Below, in pieces: positions 1 through 8,276 of a stretch of DNA of 64,000 nt. This stretch comes from JAIBJP01 sp035601195 (GTDB lineage Bacteria > Actinomycetota > Thermoleophilia > Gaiellales > Gaiellaceae), in NCBI GenBank assembly GCA_035601195.1, contig DATNOU010000046.1, positions 59,589-123,588 on the forward strand, read 5' to 3'. Numbering within the stretch: the stretch's first letter is position 1; each line of letters begins with the position of its first letter. Both the position numbers and the translations under genes were made by a program. Below the pieces are notes generated by a model. The model did not search any database and was not told the origin of the DNA. It was given only the letters and a program-made list of their open reading frames with translations.

Positions 1-419
1 GAGAGCGCGGCGATTCCGAGGGCGAGACCCGAACTGAGTTCGAGCCGGCGGGCGAGGAGGTAGACGGGCACCGCTGCGAGCGACATGACGAAGGCCCCCT
101 CGAGCTGGACGAGGCGGAACGAGGTCTCGACGTCGCCCGTGAGCCACGCCGGCGCTGTCAGGAGCGGCTGGAGCACGGCCGGGAAGTGTGCGGCCGTCCC
201 GCGCACGAGGAAACGTCCGTGCTCGGCGATCGAGCGTCCCAGCTCCGAGTAGATGTACTCGTCGGGGAAGTAGACGGGACTGGCGCGCAGCCAACCGGTC
301 AGCGTGCGAACGACGAAGCTGGCCGCGACGATCGCTCCCAGCCAGTGCAGGGGCTTGACGCGAGCGAGCGTGAGCCCTCGCGTGCGTGGGAGACGATCGG
401 AGCGGGCGGCGACTGCCAC
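1..419 (-). CDS. Membrane glycosyltransferase-like protein, N-terminal part
   Basis: The gene runs off the left edge, so only about 139 N-terminal residues are visible. It starts at a GTG (VAVAARSDRLPR), followed by a hydrophobic segment (LHWLGAIVAASFVV) and the motif YFPDEYIYSELGRSIAEHG. An acidic DE pair just after the first membrane helix is typical of GT-C fold enzymes such as the PMT/ArnT-like family 39, which use polyprenyl-phosphate sugars. A second hydrophobic stretch (AFVMSLAAVPVYLLARRL) follows. The family call rests on this short region only; the substrate cannot be told. Confidence 0.6.
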   Translation of the reverse strand, partial: MAVAARSDRLPRTRGLTLARVKPLHWLGAIVAASFVVRTLTGWLRASPVYFPDEYIYSELGRSIAEHGRFLVRGTAAHFPAVLQPLLTAPAWLTGDVETSFRLVQLEGAFVMSLAAVPVYLLARRLELSSGLALGIAAL

Positions 420-455
420 GCTCCCTCTATCGGGCTCCTCCGCCGGCCCCTTGAG

Positions 456-683
456 CTAGTGCTGCGGCTCGACCCGGTCCTGCTCCTCCGCCCGGGCGTA
501 GGCGATGAAGAGCCGGCAATGCGGGCACTTGAAGCCCTGGTGGCGGTCCGACTCGCCGCTCAGAAGCTCCGCCTCGAACTGCTTGTTGCAGTGAGGGCAG
601 ACGACTTCATAGGGGCCGTCCGCCTTGGAGGGTTGGGCCACCCTTGGAGGATAGCCACGCTCGCCATGCACACTGTGTCGCAT
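456..683 (-). CDS. Small zinc-ribbon protein
   Basis: About 75 residues with two CPHC knuckles (VVCPHCNKQFEAEL and FKCPHCRLFIAYA) that should form one zinc ribbon. The tail is charged (EEQDRVEPQH). No catalytic domain is seen. The chosen ATG at 683 overlaps the start of the divergent cation efflux gene, so a GTG at 671 is a plausible alternative. It is likely a small regulatory or structural zinc protein; the function is unknown. Confidence 0.6.
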   Translation of the reverse strand: MRHSVHGERGYPPRVAQPSKADGPYEVVCPHCNKQFEAELLSGESDRHQGFKCPHCRLFIAYARAEEQDRVEPQH

Positions 684-2034
684 GTCGCCGCAGCGGCGCA
701 CCGCTCTCGTCTCGATCTTGGCAGCCCTGGCCCTAATCGGCCTCAAGCTGGCGGCCGGGATCCACGCCGGCAGCCTCGGCCTCCTTTCCGAGGCCGCGCA
801 CTCGGGTACGGACCTGGTGGCCGCGCTCCTCACGTTCTTTGCCGTCGGCGTCGCCGGTCGCCCGGCCGACCCGGGCCACCCCTACGGGCACGGCAAGGCG
901 GAGCATCTCGCTGCCCTGGCCGAGGCCGCGCTCCTCGTCCTGATCTCGCTCGCCATCGCCGCGGGCGCGATCGTGCGGCTGGTCGAGGGAAGCGGCCACG
1001 TGAGCGCCGACTGGATCGCATTCTCCGTCATCGGAATCGTCATCGCAGTCGACGTCAGCCGCGCATCCGTGTCGGCGCGCGCGGCCCGTCGGTACGCCAG
1101 CGCCGCGTTTGCGGCGAGCGCCTTGCATTTCTTGAGCGACTTCGCGGGCTCGACGGCCGTGCTCGTGGGACTGCTCGTGGTCCGCGCGGGCCATCCGCAG
1201 GGCGATGCGGTGGCGGCCCTCTTCGTCAGCGTCCTCGTCCTTGGAGCGGCGAGCCGCCTGATCAAGACGAACGTCGACGTCCTCATGGATCGCGTTCCCG
1301 CCCGCGAGAGAGATGCCGCCCAGGCTGCGATCGAGGAGCTCGGTCCTCGCGTCCAGCTCCGCCGGCTGCGGATGCGCCGCGCCGCGGGCCGTCATTTCGC
1401 CGACGTCGTCGTGGCCGTCCCCCCGGCCGCCGCGGTAGAGCAAGGCCACGCTGTCGCGGACGCCATCGAGGAGGCTGTCGAGCGCGTTGTGCCCGGCGCG
1501 GACGTGGTCGTCCACGTCGAGCCCCAGGAAGCGGAAGCCCTGCGGGAGCGAGCGTACGCGGCGGCCGTTCGAGACCCGCGCGTACAGGAGGTGCACAACA
1601 TCGTCGTCCTCGAGGTGGGAGACCGAATCGAGGTGTCGCTCCATCTGAAGCTGCCGGGCGAGCTCTCCCTCGAGCAAGCTCACGAGGTCGCTTCCGCCGT
1701 CGAGCACGAGATCCTCGCGTCGCTTCCCGAGGTGGACGCCGTCCAGACGCACCTCGAACCGTTGAAGGAGCCGGCCGCCGGCCGCCCCGTGGCCCAGGGC
1801 GACGGCTCCCGAGCGGCAACGGAGATCCGGGAGATCGTCCGCTCGATCACCGGCGAAGATCCGCGCGAGTTGAGACTGCTGAACACCGAAGTGGGCCTGG
1901 TCGCGTTCCTCACGGTGGGCATGGAGCCGGAGCGCCCGCTGGCCGAGGCGCACGCGCGCGCGACCGAGGTCGAGCGGAGAATCCGCCGCGCGCAGCCGGG
2001 CATCGCCGAAGTCGTCGTCCACACCGAGCCCTAG
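682..2034 (+). CDS. CDF family cation efflux protein
   Basis: 450 residues of the cation diffusion facilitator family, which export Zn2+, Fe2+, Mn2+ or Co2+ in exchange for protons. The membrane part (about residues 5-200) has both family metal-site motifs of HxxxD type: HSGTD in helix 2 and HFLSD in helix 5. The characteristic loop RPADPGHPYGHGKAEHLAAL lies between them. From about residue 215 the cytoplasmic part seems to contain more than one ferredoxin-like dimerisation repeat (VVVHVEPQEAE, VQTHLEPLKEP, VVVHTEP at the end), which makes it longer than the usual 300 residues. Metal specificity cannot be read from the sequence. Confidence 0.88.
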   Translation: MSPQRRTALVSILAALALIGLKLAAGIHAGSLGLLSEAAHSGTDLVAALLTFFAVGVAGRPADPGHPYGHGKAEHLAALAEAALLVLISLAIAAGAIVRLVEGSGHVSADWIAFSVIGIVIAVDVSRASVSARAARRYASAAFAASALHFLSDFAGSTAVLVGLLVVRAGHPQGDAVAALFVSVLVLGAASRLIKTNVDVLMDRVPARERDAAQAAIEELGPRVQLRRLRMRRAAGRHFADVVVAVPPAAAVEQGHAVADAIEEAVERVVPGADVVVHVEPQEAEALRERAYAAAVRDPRVQEVHNIVVLEVGDRIEVSLHLKLPGELSLEQAHEVASAVEHEILASLPEVDAVQTHLEPLKEPAAGRPVAQGDGSRAATEIREIVRSITGEDPRELRLLNTEVGLVAFLTVGMEPERPLAEAHARATEVERRIRRAQPGIAEVVVHTEP

Positions 2035-2085
2035 GTGTTTCTCCACGCGCGAGGCGGGTAGCTACGGGCCATACCGAACGAGAAT

Positions 2086-2304
2086 GTGAACGTCAAGAAC
2101 GAGAAGCAGTACGAGGCGCTCAAGGACAAGGGCATGTCCAAGGAGCGGGCCGCCAAGATCGCCAACTCGCCGGGTGCCTCGAGCCGAGGCGGGAAGAAGT
2201 CCGGCTCGTCGAGCTCCGGGTCAAGCTCGAAGCAGGGCGGCACCACGGCTCAGAAGAAGGCCGCCGGCCGCAAGGGCGGCAGGGCCTCGGCCCGCAAGTC
2301 CTGA
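2086..2304 (+). CDS. Small conserved basic protein (DUF7218-like)
   Basis: 72 residues starting at GTG; the ATG two bases upstream is followed at once by a stop in its own frame. The N-terminal block KNEKQYEALKDKGMSKERAA followed by KIANSPGAS resembles small actinobacterial proteins with a Rho-N-like helical motif. The C-terminal half is low complexity, rich in Ser, Gly, Lys and Arg. It may bind nucleic acid, but this is inference. It sits alone between the efflux pump and tRNA-Tyr. Confidence 0.65.
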   Translation: MNVKNEKQYEALKDKGMSKERAAKIANSPGASSRGGKKSGSSSSGSSSKQGGTTAQKKAAGRKGGRASARKS

Positions 2305-2360
2305 CCGGCTGAGTGCACGCGCCAAGCGGCGGGCGGATCAGACGCCGCCCAGACACGTCA

Positions 2361-2442
2361 TGGGGGAGAGAGGATTCGAACCTCTGAAGGCTGAGCCAAC
2401 GGGTTTACAGCCCGTCCCCTTTGGCCACTCGGGAACTCCCCC
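2361..2442 (-). tRNA. tRNA-Tyr (GTA)
   Basis: An 82-base cloverleaf on the minus strand. The acceptor stem GGGGGAG pairs with CTCCCCC, the anticodon stem is ACGGG/CCCGT with loop CTGTAAA, giving anticodon GTA. A long variable arm marks a class II tRNA, as expected for bacterial tRNA-Tyr. The T arm is AGAGG-TTCGAAT-CCTCT. The discriminator is A and CCA is not encoded. Confidence 0.95.
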
Positions 2443-2519
2443 GCGAGCCCGCGCATTGTAGCGAGCGGCCGGACGAGCTCCCTGGCCCGTGAGCGCCGCC
2501 GCCGCTCCCCCATTGAGGG

Positions 2520-2548
2520 GTAGCGGGGCCCAAGCAGGCCGCCGATAG
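2520..2548 (+). promoter_or_regulatory. Candidate sigma-28-like promoter of pilT operon
   Basis: GCCGATAG at 2541-2548 matches the -10 of FliA/WhiG-type promoters (GCCGATAA) at 7 of 8 bases and lies 16 bases before the pilT ATG. The -35 position (2520-2525, GTAGCG) is a poor match to the CTTTAG seen at the best sites in this locus, so this is the weakest of the six. Confidence 0.4.
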
Positions 2549-2563
2549 GCCAGATGGCGCCTT

Positions 2564-3745
2564 ATGGATTTGGACGGACTACTGGCACGAGTTATCGAGC
2601 TCGGCGGCAGCGACATGCACCTCAAGGTCGCATCGCCGGCGATGGCGCGCGTGGACGGAGAGCTCGTTCCGATCGAGGAGCGGCTCCTGACCGACAGCGA
2701 TCTCGAGACCATCGTCAGCCTCGTGACGGAGCTGACGCCCGCGAAGCGGGAGAGCTTCTTCACGCACGGGGAGCTCGACACCGCCTACATGGCGGAGGGG
2801 CTCGGCCGTTTCCGGGTCAACGGATTCCGCCAGCGCGGAGCCATCTCGTTCGCCTTCCGCTTCATCCCGAAGGAGATCCCGAACTTCGACAAGCTCGGCC
2901 TACCGGAGGGCGTGAAGGCGCTCGCCGACGAGCATCGTGGGCTCGTGCTCGTGACGGGCGCGACCGGCTCGGGGAAGTCGACGACGCTCGCGACAATGAT
3001 CAACTCGATCAATCGCAGCCGGAAGCACCACATCGTCACGATCGAGGACCCGATCGAGTTCGTGCACGACGACTGGGGCTGCATCGTCAATCAGCGCGAG
3101 GTCGGTATCGACACCGACTCGTACTCGGAAGGACTTCGTCGCGTCCTCCGCCAGGACCCCGACGTCATCCTGCTCGGCGAGCTCCGTGACGAGGAGTCGG
3201 CCCAGGCCGCGCTGAGGGCGGCCGAGTCGGGCCACTTCGTCCTCTCGACGATGCACACGATCGACGCGGCGGAGACCATCGGCCGCCTCGTCGAGTTCTT
3301 CCCGCCCGGCAAGCACGACATGGTGCGCCAAGTGCTCGCGGGCGTGCTCCGCGGCGTGGTGAGCCAACGCCTCCTGCCCAAGGCCGGCGGCGGTCGCGTG
3401 GCCGCAGTCGAGGTGATGGTCAACACGGCACGGATCGCCGATCTCATTCGCGAGGGTCGCTCCGACGAGATCACAGAGGCGATCGAGGACGGCGACTTCC
3501 ACAAGATGCAGAGCTTCTCGCAGCACCTCGTCCAGCTCGTGCTCGAGGGGCTGGTGGACGAAGAGACCGCTGGGAATGCAGCCAGCAACCGGCACGACTT
3601 CGAGATCGCCGTGCAGCAAGCCCTCCGACGAAGGAGCGCAGCCGAGAAGGCCGCCGTCGAGGCGGAGCCTGCGCAGCCGGGGGAAGCTACGGAGCCTGAG
3701 GAGGGCAACGAGGTGCGCCTGCGGCTCGCGTCGCCGGATCGATGA
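2564..3745 (+). CDS. pilT: Type IV pilus retraction ATPase PilT, paralogue 1
   Basis: 393 residues of the PilT family of hexameric cytoplasmic ATPases that drive pilus disassembly. Visible are Walker A GATGSGKST (132-140), the Asp box IEDPIEF, the Walker B region DPDVILLGELRDEES, and the His box STMHTIDAAETI. The usual PilT signature GEMRDLET is changed here to GELRDEES, and the C-terminal 50 residues are a variable charged tail. A second, more canonical PilT lies at 12438, so the two may act at different times or with different strength. It overlaps the next gene by four bases (ATGA), showing tight coupling. Confidence 0.92.
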   Translation: MDLDGLLARVIELGGSDMHLKVASPAMARVDGELVPIEERLLTDSDLETIVSLVTELTPAKRESFFTHGELDTAYMAEGLGRFRVNGFRQRGAISFAFRFIPKEIPNFDKLGLPEGVKALADEHRGLVLVTGATGSGKSTTLATMINSINRSRKHHIVTIEDPIEFVHDDWGCIVNQREVGIDTDSYSEGLRRVLRQDPDVILLGELRDEESAQAALRAAESGHFVLSTMHTIDAAETIGRLVEFFPPGKHDMVRQVLAGVLRGVVSQRLLPKAGGGRVAAVEVMVNTARIADLIREGRSDEITEAIEDGDFHKMQSFSQHLVQLVLEGLVDEETAGNAASNRHDFEIAVQQALRRRSAAEKAAVEAEPAQPGEATEPEEGNEVRLRLASPDR

Positions 3746-5220
3746 GGCGCTTCGGCGCCGTCCTGGCGGCCCTGGCCGTCGTGTGCGTGGCCGCCTCCCA
3801 GGCGGGCGCCCGCACGTTCACGATTGTCTCGCCGCCCCCGGCGCAGGCGGAGCAGCAGGCCGTCCAGAAACTTCCCAGCTACGAGCAGCCGAACCGCCCG
3901 GGGGAGGTCGCCATGCCGATCGCCCTTTCGACTCCGCCGGCGCAGCCCGCAGTCCTCTCCTACGACCAGCTGCGCGACCTCTGGCAGCGCGCCGGCGCCG
4001 CCTACGGCGTGCCCTGGCAGGTCCTCGGCGCCATCAACAAGGTGGAGTCGAACTTCGGCCAGAACATGGGACCGAGCTCAGCGGGGGCCGTGGGTTGGAT
4101 GCAATTCATGCCCTCGACCTGGGACCGCTGGGGCACGGACGCCGACGGCGACGAAGTCGCCAATCCCTGGGATCCTGAGGACGCCGTCTACTCCGCCGCA
4201 CGCTACCTCGCCGCCGCAGGAGCCCACACCGACATCTCACGAGCCGTCTTTGCCTACAACCATGCGCAGTGGTACGTCGACGAGATCTTGAGCCTCGCGG
4301 CCGACCTCGGCTCCGGCGACGCAGACTTCGCCGCCAGCCTGGGTTTGGGCGCGGCGGACTACCGCCTCGCGGTTCTGCAGGAGCAGCTCGCGGATGCCCG
4401 CCAGGACATTGCGCGGGCCCAGCGCCTCATTCCCGCAGGGGAGAGCAAGGCCGAGCGGCTCGAGCGCAAGGCGATGAGCCTTGCCCGGAGGGCGGGAAAC
4501 CCCACCGTTTCGACCGAGACCTTCGAGGAGCTCGAGAGCCGGATCTCCGCGCTTGAGGAAGCGCAGGAGCGAGCGGACGAGGACATCGATCGGCGCCGGG
4601 CCGAGCTCGACGCAGCCGTCGCAGCCGTGACCAGCCTCGAGGAGCAGCTCGCCGCTGCCGCACTAGCGGATCCAGCCACCGCCGCTCTCGACGCTCCGGG
4701 CTCGATCGCGGGCTATGTGTTCCCCGTCGGCGGTGGGCCCACGGTCGTCTCCGTCGGGCACCACCACCACGACTACCCGGCTGCCGACATCGCTGCCCCC
4801 GAAGGCTCGCCGCTCTACGCGCTGGCCGAATCCTTCGTCATGGACACCTACGCCGACGGGAGCGGGAACTGCGGGATCGGCCTCAGGATCCAGCTTGAGA
4901 CCGGCACCGAGTACACGTACTGCCACCTCTCCTACCTCGAGCCGACGGTCCACCCGGGCGCCGCGCTCGCCGCCGGTCAGCCCGTCGGACTGGTCGGGTC
5001 GACCGGTCACTCCACCGGGCCGCATCTCCACCTTCAGCTCGATCCGGCTACGTCTTACCCGCAGGAGGAGGCGTGGTTCAAGTCCTTCGCAGGCGCGGCC
5101 TTCAGCTGGCAGGACTCTCCGACGCCGCATCGCCGGGCGAAGCCGCGCGGCCACGTCTTCACGGTGATCGGCCAGGGCGGCGACCCGTTCTCCGGGAACG
5201 TCGTCACATTTACCCGCTAA
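3742..5220 (+). CDS. Two-headed murein hydrolase: lytic transglycosylase plus M23 peptidase
   Basis: 492 residues. A signal peptide (1-23) is followed by a lytic transglycosylase domain (about 74-180) with the catalytic Glu in NKVESNFGQN (E102), the GAVGWMQFMPSTW motif and a late AYNHAQWYV motif. A predicted coiled coil spans about 205-305. The C-terminal LytM/M23 zinc peptidase domain (about 325-440) has candidate ligands in HHHHDYPAADIAAPEGSPLYA's first part (H343, D349) and HLH (428-430), with YCH (395) as the further catalytic His. Thus one exported protein could cut both glycan strands and peptide cross-links. It starts inside the pilT stop, so it probably opens the wall for the pilus; this role is inferred from context. 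Confidence 0.85.
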   Translation: MRRFGAVLAALAVVCVAASQAGARTFTIVSPPPAQAEQQAVQKLPSYEQPNRPGEVAMPIALSTPPAQPAVLSYDQLRDLWQRAGAAYGVPWQVLGAINKVESNFGQNMGPSSAGAVGWMQFMPSTWDRWGTDADGDEVANPWDPEDAVYSAARYLAAAGAHTDISRAVFAYNHAQWYVDEILSLAADLGSGDADFAASLGLGAADYRLAVLQEQLADARQDIARAQRLIPAGESKAERLERKAMSLARRAGNPTVSTETFEELESRISALEEAQERADEDIDRRRAELDAAVAAVTSLEEQLAAAALADPATAALDAPGSIAGYVFPVGGGPTVVSVGHHHHDYPAADIAAPEGSPLYALAESFVMDTYADGSGNCGIGLRIQLETGTEYTYCHLSYLEPTVHPGAALAAGQPVGLVGSTGHSTGPHLHLQLDPATSYPQEEAWFKSFAGAAFSWQDSPTPHRRAKPRGHVFTVIGQGGDPFSGNVVTFTR

Positions 5221-5248
5221 GGGCTTGACTTTCCGGCCAAGGTTGCCG

Positions 5249-6106
5249 ATGGAAACAGGTATGGCGGCCCGTTTCACTGCGCTTCTTCCTCGCCTGATCG
5301 CCCTTACGGTTATCTGGCTGCTGGGCGCGGCGACGTTCACGCTGGCCGCCGAAAAGAAGGCGGTCACGCCCACGCAAACCGTCGCCACGCAGGCTGCGAA
5401 ACCGACCCTCCTCACGGTCCCGGACGTGCGGGGCAAGGCATACGTCTTCGCGAAGGGGATCCTCCAGGACTCCGGTCTCGCCTGGCGCGTCCAGGGCTCC
5501 GTCCAGGGCTACGCCGCCAACCCCGTTGTCTTCCAGAGCCCCCGTGCCGGGGCACGCGTCGTCGACAACGGAGCCCCGACGGTGACCCTCCGCCTCTCCA
5601 AGAATTCGACCTACGGCGAACGGGGTCTTCCTGAGAACGAGGCTCCTTACCCCGGAACGCGCATCCTCTCTCTGAGCGAGTGGCGCGCAGAACACGAGCA
5701 GCCGCAGGAGACCACGAGCACGAGCCCGCCGACGACGGCAACCACCACTCCGACCACTACGGAGACCCAGCCTCCTCCAGAGACCGCCGAGACTCGGAAG
5801 CCCGACTTCGAGGTGCCCGGCGCACCGGCAGAGCCCGCAGACGAGCTGACGTTGCCCGCACGCGCGCGGATGCTCGCGCGGCGCATGGACGCCATGTCCA
5901 AGCCCACGAATCAGCTTGTCAACTACTGGCTCTACCAGCACGCGTGGATCGTCACCGGAGCGCGGTTCGGCTGGCACGATGGCGCCGAAGCCCTTCGCAT
6001 CCTGATCAAGGTCGATCAGAGCCTCGTGCGACGCTTCGACATCGGTGCGCGCAGCGAGCGCGTCGCGCGCCGGGCGCTCGCCTACGTCGAGGCAAACACG
6101 AAGTGA
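5249..6106 (+). CDS. PASTA-domain membrane-anchored protein of pilus operon
   Basis: About 285 residues. The N-terminal hydrophobic segment (LIALTVIWLLGAATFTLAA) is a signal anchor or signal peptide. A single PASTA domain (VPDVRGKAYVFAKGILQDSG through VTLRLSKN) follows; PASTA domains bind peptidoglycan or muropeptides. Then comes a Thr/Pro-rich linker (TTTSTSPPTTATTTPTT-like) and an alpha-helical C-terminal region without a recognised fold. The ATG at 5249 has AAGG upstream; a TTG at 5225 and an ATG at 5261 are alternatives. Its place between a wall hydrolase and pilins suggests it links the pilus machine to the wall. Confidence 0.75.
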   Translation: METGMAARFTALLPRLIALTVIWLLGAATFTLAAEKKAVTPTQTVATQAAKPTLLTVPDVRGKAYVFAKGILQDSGLAWRVQGSVQGYAANPVVFQSPRAGARVVDNGAPTVTLRLSKNSTYGERGLPENEAPYPGTRILSLSEWRAEHEQPQETTSTSPPTTATTTPTTTETQPPPETAETRKPDFEVPGAPAEPADELTLPARARMLARRMDAMSKPTNQLVNYWLYQHAWIVTGARFGWHDGAEALRILIKVDQSLVRRFDIGARSERVARRALAYVEANTK

Positions 6107-6669
6107 ACCTCCGCCGGTTCGCCCGGCACCTGCGAGGCCGGGACGGGTACACGCTCGTCGAGCTGATCGTTGTCCTGTCGATCTTCCTCTTCATCGTTAC
6201 GGCAATCACGCAGCTCTTCAGCTCGGGCGCCAAGGCCGAGCTGGACATGAACCGCCGCTTCCAGGCCCAGCAGGAGGCGCGTCTCGCACTCGATCGGATG
6301 CGGCGTGAGCTCCACTGCGCCGACTCCATCGTCCCGGGCACCGACGGGGACGGGGACGGCAACGTTGCCTCGATCACAGTTTCTCTCCCGTCGCAGTGTC
6401 CGAGCGCCAAGGGGCAGAACATCAGCGTCGTCTACGACACGACCTCGGCCGGCACGAACCGCTGGAAGGTCCGGAGGACGCAGTCGAGCGTCACCGTGCC
6501 CATCGCGGACTACATCACCACGGACGATCCCTTCAAGTACACGGCGCCCTCCGCGTCGAGCCGCGGGTTGCTCCACGTCGACTTCCCCGTGAACGTGTAC
6601 CCGAACGAGGGATGGAAGCAATGGCGCCTGGTGGACGACATCGTGTTGAGGAACACCCTGCGTCAATAG
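6103..6669 (+). CDS. Type IV prepilin-like minor pilin
   Basis: 188 residues starting at a GTG that overlaps the previous stop (GTGA). The class III signal sequence is RGRDG|YTLVELIVVLSIF: Gly at -1, Glu at +5 and a following hydrophobic helix. The globular part begins EARLALDRMRRELHCADSI, typical of PilW/GspJ-like minor pilins, and has two Cys (in LHCAD and SQCPS) that could form a disulfide. PilD, encoded at 8277, should process it. Confidence 0.85.
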   Translation: MNLRRFARHLRGRDGYTLVELIVVLSIFLFIVTAITQLFSSGAKAELDMNRRFQAQQEARLALDRMRRELHCADSIVPGTDGDGDGNVASITVSLPSQCPSAKGQNISVVYDTTSAGTNRWKVRRTQSSVTVPIADYITTDDPFKYTAPSASSRGLLHVDFPVNVYPNEGWKQWRLVDDIVLRNTLRQ

Positions 6670-6693
6670 CTTCAACAACCCCGGGACAAACAC

Positions 6694-8232
6694 ATGAGCT
6701 TTTTGCGGCGCCTTCTGCGAAGGCAAGACGGCATCACGCTGATCATGGCCATCGGCGTACTCGGCGTCCTCACGATGGCGGGAACCTCGCTCATCTACTA
6801 CTCGTCGACGAATGCCCGCATGGCAGCCCTCTCGGAGGACAAGTCGAGTGCGTACGACCTCGCCGAGGCCGGCATCAACGAGATGATGGCCATCCTCTCG
6901 AAGCCCGAGAACAACGCACTCAACAAGTACATCCTCGGTGAGCAGTCGAACGGCACCGTCACGCATACGACGCAGACCTACGAGGGCGGGACGGTCGAGT
7001 GGTGGGGGACGCTCTCGCAGTCCGTCACGGGAGCCTCGACGTGGACCCTCACCTCGATCGGCAAGGTGAAGAACCCGACTGGGGCCTCCGCCAGCCAGGT
7101 GACGAGGACGCTCTCGGCCAAGGTGCCGGTGGTGCCGTCATACACGCAGCCGCTCAACAACCCGTCCTGGAATTTCATCTACTCGCGCGCGACGGGAAGC
7201 ACGTGCGACATGACGATTCAGCAGAGCGTGCTGGTGAACTCACCGCTCTACGTCGCCGGCAACCTTTGCTTGGAGAATACGGCGGCCATCAACGCGGGAC
7301 CGTTGGTCGTCCACGGCAGCCTGGCAATGAGCCAGAGCGCCAACTACGCCGGCACCTCGTCAGCGCCGCTCAATCAGCTTCATGTCAAGAACGGCTGCAC
7401 TTGGAAGAACAACGCTCATCACAACCCATGCCAACAGGGAGCCGGAGCCAGCGGCTTCGACAACGTCTGGGCGACCGTGCTCGACAACACCCCTGCGTCT
7501 TCGCCTGCCCCGGCCCCCGACTTTGACGCCTGGTACCTGAACGCGAATCCAGGCCCCTACTACAGCTGTCTGACTACGAGCGGTACCCCGCCGATCTTTG
7601 ACAACGACCAGGGAGCGGCGACCTCGCCGAGCGCCACCCATCGCAACAACAGCCTTACGACTGTTCAGGACCTGACTCCGTCCAGCTCCTACACGTGCAA
7701 GGGCTCCGGGGGCGAGCTCTCCTGGAACGCGTCGACGCACGTCCTGACCGCCAACGGAACGATCTTCATCGACGGCAGTGCCAAGATCAACAACGGTGCC
7801 GTAAACACGTACACGGGCTCAGCAACTATCTATGTCTCGGGGACGCTCCTGATCAAGAGCTCGAAGATGTGCCAGGCAACGACGGGCTCGGGCAGCAGCA
7901 TGACCTGCACGACGACCGGCTGGGATCCCGCGCAGAGGATGCTCGTCTTCGTCGTGAATGGCAACGGCTCGGGAGGATCCCCCCAAAGCCAGGTGAACGC
8001 AGGTGACAGCGCCCAGCTAGTCAGCGCGTACGCTCAGGGAGCGCTCTACGGGACGAACGCGATCGACCTCGACACGACCTCCCAGTTCGACGGTCCTATT
8101 GACGGCTCGACGGTGATTCTGGGCCAGAGCACGAGCTCGAGCTTTCCCGGCCTCTCGTTCGTTCCAGCCGGAATGCCGGGCAATCCCGAGGTCTACGCGC
8201 AGCCTCAGGCGCCACAGCTCTACGCAGGTTAG
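6694..8232 (+). CDS. PilX-like large minor pilin / pilus assembly protein
   Basis: 512 residues. The N-terminus RRQDGITLIMAIGVLGVLTM looks like a class III signal but has Met rather than Glu at +5, as in PilX-N domain proteins. The segment SSAYDLAEAGINEMMAIL matches the helix that follows in PilX-like proteins. The rest is a large Ser/Thr/Asn-rich beta-strand-rich ectodomain with six or more cysteines. At about 50 kDa it is far bigger than a pilin, so it may sit at the pilus tip as a priming or adhesive subunit; this is inference. It follows the minor pilin by 24 bases. Confidence 0.75.
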   Translation: MSFLRRLLRRQDGITLIMAIGVLGVLTMAGTSLIYYSSTNARMAALSEDKSSAYDLAEAGINEMMAILSKPENNALNKYILGEQSNGTVTHTTQTYEGGTVEWWGTLSQSVTGASTWTLTSIGKVKNPTGASASQVTRTLSAKVPVVPSYTQPLNNPSWNFIYSRATGSTCDMTIQQSVLVNSPLYVAGNLCLENTAAINAGPLVVHGSLAMSQSANYAGTSSAPLNQLHVKNGCTWKNNAHHNPCQQGAGASGFDNVWATVLDNTPASSPAPAPDFDAWYLNANPGPYYSCLTTSGTPPIFDNDQGAATSPSATHRNNSLTTVQDLTPSSSYTCKGSGGELSWNASTHVLTANGTIFIDGSAKINNGAVNTYTGSATIYVSGTLLIKSSKMCQATTGSGSSMTCTTTGWDPAQRMLVFVVNGNGSGGSPQSQVNAGDSAQLVSAYAQGALYGTNAIDLDTTSQFDGPIDGSTVILGQSTSSSFPGLSFVPAGMPGNPEVYAQPQAPQLYAG

Positions 8233-8239
8233 TTGGCGG

Positions 8240-8268
8240 CTTTAGCCCAGCACCCGAGCCGCCGATAA
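8240..8268 (+). promoter_or_regulatory. Sigma-28-like promoter of pilD
   Basis: CTTTAG (8240-8245), 15 bases, then GCCGATAA (8261-8268), an exact match to the FliA/WhiG -10 consensus. The pilD GTG begins nine bases after the -10, so the transcript would be leaderless or nearly so. Confidence 0.6.
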
Positions 8269-8276
8269 AGCCCGGC

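Noticed and set aside
186..2312. A 708-codon plus-strand frame covering the first genes
   Set aside because: Arg/Gly/Pro-rich composition and overlap with the zinc-ribbon and CDF genes show it is an out-of-frame artefact.
8233..8276. Possible riboswitch before pilD
   Set aside because: The conserved bases are explained better as -35 and -10 elements; the transcript would be leaderless, leaving no room for an RNA aptamer.
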